Positions 31,100 through 35,622 of a stretch of 35,622 nt of DNA are shown here, piece after piece; within the stretch, counting starts at the first letter, position 1, and each line of letters begins with the position of its first letter. Below the pieces are notes generated by a model. It did no database searches and had not been told where the DNA came from. It was given only the letters and a program-made list of their open reading frames with translations. Origin of the DNA: Fibrobacter succinogenes (GTDB lineage Bacteria > Fibrobacterota > Fibrobacteria > Fibrobacterales > Fibrobacteraceae); the NCBI GenBank assembly GCA_902791475.1, contig CADAWC010000037.1, positions 1-35,622 of the forward strand. Direction: 5' to 3'. Both the position numbers and the translations under genes were made by a program.

Positions 31100-33649
31100 A
31101 TGAACATTCTAAAAATCTTGACTCCGATAGCACTGGGCTTTGGTCTTGGAGTGAATGCTTTTGCTGTAGAAGATTATGCATGGGGGAACGTGCGCTTTGA
31201 CGGCGGTGGCTTTGTTAGCGCGATTATGCCGAGTCCAGCCGCAGAAGGCCTGATTTATGCCCGCACCGATGTCGGCGGCATTTATCGCTATGAACCGACG
31301 ACAAAACGTTGGATGCCTTTGATGGATTTTCTGAGTGAAAACGATAAAGGCCTTTATGGAACCGAAGCGTTTGCTTTAGATCCGACGGATCCGAAAAAGA
31401 TTTATGTGCTCGGAGGAACGGGCTATTTTAGCGACGGACGCACGGCGGTTTTCCGCAGTAGCGATTTTGGTGCAACATTCGATACGTCTTATGTGGAATT
31501 TGGAGCGCATGGAAACGGCATGGGCCGTCAGACGGGTGAAAAACTCGCGGTAGATCCGAATATGCCAAACATTATCCTTTGTGGAAGCCGTTCCAAAGGC
31601 GTATACAAAAGTACGGACTACGGAAAAACGTGGACAAGCTTGTATGAAGTTGCGCTTTCTTCTGCGACGGGAAGCAGCCTGAATGGCGTGAACGGGGTGA
31701 GCTTCGTCATGTTTGACCCGGCTCAAGGAAAGCTTTCCGACGGAAGTACCGCTACGATTTACATCGGCATTTCGGAAACGGCAAATAGTTTGCAGGTGAG
31801 CCACGATGGTGGCGCAACATGGGAAGCCGTTGCCGGAGTTCCGGAAGGATTGATGCCGCACCGCGCAAAAATTGTAGACGGCAATATGTACATCACTTTT
31901 GCCGATGGTCCGGGTCCTTACAATATTTCTCGCGGGGGAGTGTTCAAGTACAACATCTCTTCGGGAACGTGGACAGACATCACTCCGTATGATGACAATG
32001 AAAAAGAAGACGGCTCGATCGTTCATGAAAAAAATAGCTGCTCCTATGGCGGTATTGCGATTGACCCGAAAGATTCGAAGCATATTGTGGTTTCGACTCT
32101 TGGCCAGTATACGGGCCGCCATTTGTTCAAGGATGGAACCGAAAATTATGGTGACCGCATTTATGTGACGACTGACGGCGGTGCCAATTGGACTTTTGGG
32201 CAGCACTACGGTGACGGTGTGAACATGGATGAAAACGGCAACAACTGGATCCATGGAAATGCGATTCACTGGGCCGGTTCCGTGGAATTCGATCCGTTTG
32301 ATAGCAAAAAGGTTTGGGTCACAAGTGGTAACGGTATTTTCCAGACGGACGACATTACTGCCAAAGTTCCTGTGTGGAAATTCCAGTCTGTGGGCATAGA
32401 AGAAACGGTCCCGCTGGATATCGTGAGCATTCCGGGCGGCCCGCTTGTAACGGCGATCGGAGACTATGACGGCGCGGCTTACACGAATATCGAAGAAAGT
32501 ACGCCGCGACATACGCCGATTATTGGAACGACGGAGAGCATGGCTTATGCGCCGCTTTCGGGAACGCTTCTCCGCACGGGTGTCATCACCAAGTACTACA
32601 CTTACGAGTCCATCAATTACAATGTGATGTACCGCTCCGATGATCTGGGTAAAACTTGGGATTCCGTCAAGACAACGCTCAAAGGCGGCAAGGGCCTTGT
32701 GGTGCTTTCTGCCGATGGTAAAGTGATGCTTCATCGTCCGGATCAAAGTGCTACCGTTTATCGTTCCGATGATAACGGTGCAACTTGGGAAGCTATAGAA
32801 ACGGGAACTCAAACGCAATACTCTCGAATTGTAGCAGATCCGGTAGATCCGAACGTTTTCTATGTCGTCGGTTCCATGGGAACGCTTTATAAGTCTACCG
32901 ATGCGGCCAAAACATTTGTGGAACAGCCGGCTCGTCTTCAAAATGAACAGGCGGGAGAATATTATAATGGTGGCGGCTTGATTCGTGCTGTCCCGGGTAA
33001 GGAAGGACATTTGTGGGTCCCGATGGACCAAGCTCAAGTCTGGCAGCCGAAGGGATTTACGGAATACGGTCTTGCTTATACGGAAGACGGAGGCGCTTCT
33101 TGGAATCGTTGCGAAGGCGTTAGCACGGCGATCGCTGTTGGCGTTGGCAAGGCGAAGGAAGGCGCTGACTATGAAACCATCTTCATTTGGGGCGCAGCGA
33201 AGTCTGGAGATCCGATCGGTATTTACCGCTCGACGGATAAATGCAAAACCTTTGAACGGATAAATGACGATGCGCATCAGTATGGTGGCCCGGGAAATGG
33301 AAACTTTGTCCAAGGCGATATGAACCATTTTGGCGTGGTGTACATGAGCACGGTGGGCCGTGGGCTGGTTGTCGGCGCTCCGGAAGGTACGATTCTTCCG
33401 ATTCCGACGATGCAAATGCAGAAGACTTCTCATGTGAGCATGCAGCTTTCCGCCCGAAATTTACGGGTGAGTGGTCCGGCGGAAAGTATGCTGCTCGTTT
33501 TTGACGCTCAAGGCAGGCTTTGCATGCAAACCCGAGTCGGGGCAAATGCAAACGTTTCTCTTGAAAAATTGCCGGCAGGAAAGGTTCTTGCCCGCGTGGT
33601 TTCGAAGGAAGGCAAGGTGTTGCAAAATCGAGGCTTTACACTACGGTAA
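31100..33649 (+). CDS. GH74 xyloglucanase, secreted
   Basis: An 849-residue glycoside hydrolase family 74 enzyme that cuts the beta-1,4-glucan backbone of xyloglucan outside the cell. Residues 1-22 are a Sec signal peptide ending VNAFA. The N-terminal propeller begins with YAWGNVRFDGGGFVSAIMPS and LIYARTDVGGIYRY, which holds the first predicted catalytic Asp (57). The second propeller contains AIGDYDGAAY (Asp455) at the position of the other catalytic acid. Repeated Asp-box-like turns are seen (STDYGKTW, SHDGGATW, SDDNGATW). The last 75 residues form a sorting-type domain (VFDAQGRLC, then LPAGKVLARVV). ATG 31100 is preferred to GTG 31094 because AAAGGG precedes it and the signal peptide then starts cleanly. 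Own promoter and terminator, so monocistronic. Confidence 0.93.
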   Translation: MNILKILTPIALGFGLGVNAFAVEDYAWGNVRFDGGGFVSAIMPSPAAEGLIYARTDVGGIYRYEPTTKRWMPLMDFLSENDKGLYGTEAFALDPTDPKKIYVLGGTGYFSDGRTAVFRSSDFGATFDTSYVEFGAHGNGMGRQTGEKLAVDPNMPNIILCGSRSKGVYKSTDYGKTWTSLYEVALSSATGSSLNGVNGVSFVMFDPAQGKLSDGSTATIYIGISETANSLQVSHDGGATWEAVAGVPEGLMPHRAKIVDGNMYITFADGPGPYNISRGGVFKYNISSGTWTDITPYDDNEKEDGSIVHEKNSCSYGGIAIDPKDSKHIVVSTLGQYTGRHLFKDGTENYGDRIYVTTDGGANWTFGQHYGDGVNMDENGNNWIHGNAIHWAGSVEFDPFDSKKVWVTSGNGIFQTDDITAKVPVWKFQSVGIEETVPLDIVSIPGGPLVTAIGDYDGAAYTNIEESTPRHTPIIGTTESMAYAPLSGTLLRTGVITKYYTYESINYNVMYRSDDLGKTWDSVKTTLKGGKGLVVLSADGKVMLHRPDQSATVYRSDDNGATWEAIETGTQTQYSRIVADPVDPNVFYVVGSMGTLYKSTDAAKTFVEQPARLQNEQAGEYYNGGGLIRAVPGKEGHLWVPMDQAQVWQPKGFTEYGLAYTEDGGASWNRCEGVSTAIAVGVGKAKEGADYETIFIWGAAKSGDPIGIYRSTDKCKTFERINDDAHQYGGPGNGNFVQGDMNHFGVVYMSTVGRGLVVGAPEGTILPIPTMQMQKTSHVSMQLSARNLRVSGPAESMLLVFDAQGRLCMQTRVGANANVSLEKLPAGKVLARVVSKEGKVLQNRGFTLR

Positions 33650-33688
33650 AAGATCCTCGTTTGCAACAGTCTTGATTGTAAAACAAAA

Positions 33689-33715
33689 AAAGGTAGCTTA
33701 AGGCTGCCTTTTTTT
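33689..33715 (+). terminator. Rho-independent terminator of the GH74 gene
   Basis: AAAGGTAGC (33689-33697) pairs with GCTGCCTTT (33703-33711), nine pairs with one G-U and a 5-base loop, followed by more T's. It lies 40 bases after the stop codon. Confidence 0.88.
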
Positions 33716-33739
33716 GTTGCAAATGCTAGTAAGCTTCAC

Positions 33740-33756
33740 TATGCGTTTTACGCATA
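33740..33756. promoter_or_regulatory. possible operator upstream of the ABM-domain gene
   Basis: TATGCGT, three bases, ACGCATA: a perfect inverted repeat. It lies about 20 bases before a TATTTT that could be the -10 box of the next gene, so it would overlap or abut the -35 region. No linked regulator is obvious except the LysR gene 1.1 kb to the right. It is close to the preceding terminator but separate from it. Confidence 0.35.
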
Positions 33757-33833
33757 CTGGGCATGAAAATTCGGTATTTTGCGCATGCTCCGAAATTATT
33801 TATCTTATGGGTAAAGCTTTTCGGAGTGGCAAA

Positions 33834-34235
33834 ATGAAACTCAATTTTTTAACACTATTTTTAATCCTTGCGCTCGCTGCGAGCGTGTTTGCGGAGAGTG
33901 CCATGAGCAACATTACGGTAAACCTGCGCTATACGGGTAAGAACGGGGCGGCAAAGAAGTTCGCCGAAGAGATGGTTTCTAGCGGGACGGTGGCGAAAAT
34001 CCGTGCCGAAAAGGGTAACATCCGCTACGAATATTTCCAGTCGCTGGACGATCCCGAAACCATCTTGTTGATTGACGCGTGGGAAAGCCAGGCAGCCATC
34101 GACGCGCATCACGCTTCGCCCATGATGAAGACGATTGCGAAGCTCCGCGACAAGTACGACTTGAAAATGACTGTCGAACGCTACACGCCCGACAACACCA
34201 TGCCCAAGGCCGACGAAAAGTTCATCAGGAAATAA
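33834..34235 (+). CDS. secreted antibiotic-biosynthesis-monooxygenase (ABM/YgiN-like) domain protein
   Basis: A 133-residue protein with a Sec signal peptide (KLNFLTLFLILALAASVFA) and then a single ABM ferredoxin-like domain. It is recognised from NITVNLRYTGKNGAAKKFAE, NIRYEYFQSLDDPETILLID and AWESQAAIDAHHASPMM, which ends with the His cluster usual in the YgiN group. YgiN-like proteins include quinol monooxygenases and small redox or haem-related enzymes; an exported form is less common and its substrate is unknown. ATG 33834 has GGAG about 9 bases upstream. ATG 33807 in the same frame is possible and would only lengthen the pre-signal part. Probably monocistronic, with no clear terminator after it. 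Confidence 0.8.
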   Translation: MKLNFLTLFLILALAASVFAESAMSNITVNLRYTGKNGAAKKFAEEMVSSGTVAKIRAEKGNIRYEYFQSLDDPETILLIDAWESQAAIDAHHASPMMKTIAKLRDKYDLKMTVERYTPDNTMPKADEKFIRK

Positions 34236-34421
34236 GTCGCGACAATGCAACGCCCGCGCGCTATTTGGCGAAAAAGTTCCCAGCCAGAAATAGGTTGATG
34301 GAAAACTCCCTGTTCTGACGTTCCCTTGCAAAGCTTGCCAATAAGGCCATGGAGGGGAGGGGAAAGCCTTCCCCTCGCTCGCACTTTGTTGCTCGCTACT
34401 AAAACTGCGTCTAAACGGAAT
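34236..34421. other. non-coding stretch with a perfect hairpin
   Basis: No gene supported. GAGGGGAA (34357-34364) and TTCCCCTC (34369-34376) form a perfect 8-bp stem over AGCC, with no T-run on either side. The stretch probably includes part of a decayed insertion element, as an IS3-type end follows on the right. Confidence 0.4.
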
Positions 34422-34497
34422 GAGCCCGGTACAATACCGGACTCATAATGCTGTATTATCCTAACTTTAAACTGTCCAACTTTTTGGGGTCGGTTCA
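34422..34497 (+). mobile_element. right-end remnant of an IS3-family (IS150-like) element
   Basis: The end CTGTCCAAC-TTTTTGGGG-TCGGTTCA (34472-34497), read outward on the other strand as TGAACCGACCCCAAAAAG and then TTGGACAG, is the typical terminal inverted repeat of the IS150 group of IS3 elements. Just inside it is a 10-bp hairpin (GAGCCCGGTA 34422-34431 with TACCGGACTC 34435-34444), as often found between transposase end and IRR. No transposase frame is left to the left, so the element is a deleted remnant. Its outer edge coincides with the loss of similarity in the YjbR-like gene, so the insertion broke that gene. Confidence 0.65.
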
Positions 34498-34828
34498 GGT
34501 CATGGGTGGATTTTTTCTTGAATGATTCCTGCTTGAGGCATTCTGCTGCAAACTTGTCTACAATTTCCGAGACTTCCTTCCGGATTCGGCCCACCAGGGA
34601 ACCCTGGACAGAAAGCACCGAAAGGAGCAGGTATTCCTCGCCGGAGTCGTTGTCAAAGACCTTTACGGAAACCTTCTGCCCGCGGCTTACGGTCATTTCA
34701 AACCTGAAGGAGCCTCCGACAATGTCCTTGGAATACCGGTACCGGGTCCCTTCCTTTACAAATCCGAAGGGAACCAGTCTCTTGGTCAGGATTTTCTTGT
34801 CTTTTAGCAATTCAGTGGAGTTTTGCAT
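34498..34828 (-). pseudogene. MmcQ/YjbR-like protein, N-terminal domain only, cut by the IS end
   Basis: ATG 34826-34828 starts a frame whose first about 105 residues match the N-terminal domain seen in some YjbR (MmcQ) DNA-binding proteins: ILTKRLVPFGFVKEGTRYRY, then FRFEMTVSRGQKVSVKVFDN, then VGRIRKEVSEIVDKFAAECL. At about residue 110 (near 34498) similarity ends at the IS3-type terminal repeat. The frame stays open to 34181 but encodes IS and flanking sequence with no sense. The C-terminal YjbR fold is missing, so this is probably a broken gene, although the N-terminal domain could still fold. It lies 34 bases downstream of the LysR gene in the same direction. Confidence 0.65.
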
Positions 34829-34862
34829 ACGAGTTTCGTGGAGACTTGTTTAGGAATGCCGC

Positions 34863-35622
34863 CTATGTCAGTGTCACCTTGAAAAATTCCACGTTCATTT
34901 CGCGGTCGGCGAGCGGCACAATCTTGCGGTCCTTGGGAATTTCGTAATCGAACTGATGATCCGAAACGAACGTCAACAGCGAAGATTGTTCGATGAGCTT
35001 TGAAATGCCTTTCGTGCTGTCGTGCTTGATGAATATGGCGTCGGGAATCTTCTTGCGCTTGACCTGCTCCCAGAACCCTACGTTGCTGCGCTGGATGATG
35101 GTTTCGCCCTTGAGTTCCCGGAGCCGGATGGACTTGCGCTTGGCCAGCGGGTGCTTTTTGGGGAGAGCAATCGAGAGTCGCTCCTGCATATACTTTTCGG
35201 CGCGGTATTTCTTTGCGCGGGGGGCCTTGAGCGTGATGCCGATATCCGCAGTGCCTTCGTTCAACGCCTTCAGCACGCCCGCCTCGTTGTCGATAATCTC
35301 GTAAGAGACCTGGGCTCCGGGGTATTTCTCCTGCAGTTCCTGCACCATCCGCACGGCCGGGAGGATGGCGACCGACGCAATTGAGAACGTGCGCGTGCCT
35401 GCCCCCTGCGGGCTTACCTTTTCCATCATCTCGCCTTGCAAATCCATGATGCGCTTCGCGTATTCGGCGACCGTGCGTCCCTTCTCGTTCAGCTCGATGC
35501 GGTTCTTTTTACGCTCGAAGAGCGGAGCGCCGATTTCGTCTTCCAATTTCTTGAACGCGCGGCTCACCGCCGGCTGCGAAGTGTAGAGCTTGTCCGCAAC
35601 GGCAGAAAGCGTCCCGTATTCC
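34863..35622 (-). CDS. LysR-family transcriptional regulator (5' end outside window)
   Basis: The last about 253 residues of a LysR regulator. The frame reaches the window edge without a start. It begins inside the winged helix-turn-helix (YGTLSAVADKLYTSQPAVSR, then AFKKLEDEIGAPLFER), followed by the linker helix (GRTVAEYAKRIMDLQGEMME). The effector-binding domain then follows (TFSIASVAILPAVRMVQELQ through FVSDHQFDYEIP). About 15-20 N-terminal residues must lie beyond 35622. LysR proteins bind DNA as tetramers and respond to a small molecule; the ligand cannot be told. Its usual divergent target gene would lie outside the window, while the broken YjbR-like gene follows in the same direction. 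Confidence 0.93.
   Translation of the reverse strand, partial: EYGTLSAVADKLYTSQPAVSRAFKKLEDEIGAPLFERKKNRIELNEKGRTVAEYAKRIMDLQGEMMEKVSPQGAGTRTFSIASVAILPAVRMVQELQEKYPGAQVSYEIIDNEAGVLKALNEGTADIGITLKAPRAKKYRAEKYMQERLSIALPKKHPLAKRKSIRLRELKGETIIQRSNVGFWEQVKRKKIPDAIFIKHDSTKGISKLIEQSSLLTFVSDHQFDYEIPKDRKIVPLADREMNVEFFKVTLT

Noticed and set aside
31376..33433. 685-codon leftward open frame antisense to the GH74 gene
   Set aside because: Gives basic, low-sense protein (RSLLHLHRRNRKNRTFRSAD) and lies fully over a gene with clear GH74 motifs; it is a codon-bias shadow.
34181..34500. YjbR frame continuing with FKVRIIQHYESG, resembling an IS3 OrfA N-terminus
   Set aside because: These bases are the IS terminal repeat and hairpin itself. 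Transposase coding normally begins further inside, and the frame soon loses sense, so I treat the likeness as chance.

Overview
The window looks like chromosomal DNA of a fibre-degrading bacterium of the Fibrobacter type. This is an inference from content, not from a marker gene. The signs are a secreted GH74 xyloglucanase with a C-terminal sorting-type domain, a lipoprotein with a long Ser-rich linker after the lipobox, an Rpn-family nuclease beside an ORF6N gene, and a complete recC-recB-recD operon. No rRNA, tRNA or CRISPR array was seen.

Layout. 1-3150: small unrecognised genes, a secreted Cys-rich protein coupled to a helical protein, and an AAA/DUF4143 ATPase. 3287-5452: decayed accessory DNA, with a coding remnant, an intact Rpn-type nuclease carrying a 12-bp tandem repeat, and a damaged ORF6N gene. 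5543-15750: a defence island. A rightward pair (C5-methyltransferase M1 and a GHKL ATPase) converges on a leftward four-gene operon (C5-methyltransferase M2, an unrecognised 508-aa protein, an McrB-like AAA+ motor and a LlaJI-family nuclease). The island is AT-rich compared with the recBCD and GH74 genes. It is bracketed by two direct copies of a 186-bp sequence that can fold, and base changes between the copies preserve pairing in several stems. 15838-18807: a membrane-anchored UvrD-type helicase with a nuclease-like insert and zinc ribbons. 18907-21806: a duplicated promoter plus 5' end of a DUF975 gene, a repeat-containing lipoprotein, a MutT-type Nudix hydrolase, the intact DUF975 gene and vsr. 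21882-30833: recC, recB and recD, ending at a strong terminator. 31100-34235: the GH74 enzyme and a secreted ABM-domain protein. 34422-35622: an IS3-type end that cuts a YjbR-like gene, then a LysR regulator running off the window.

How the genes may work together. M2, the 508-aa protein, the McrB-like motor and the LlaJI nuclease are closely spaced or translationally coupled. LlaJI systems are known to use two C5-methyltransferases and two restriction subunits, so M1 and M2 may both protect one asymmetric site. The GHKL ATPase and the 508-aa protein are additions to that scheme. An operator-like palindrome lies between the M2 promoter and its start. Vsr, which repairs T:G mismatches arising at 5-methylcytosine, lies 6.4 kb from M2. 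RecBCD would degrade DNA ends made by restriction.

Most notable observations: the paired, covarying repeat flanking the defence island; the six-gene composite restriction locus; and strong promoters whose -10 box ends 6 nt before the ATG, which predicts leaderless mRNAs.
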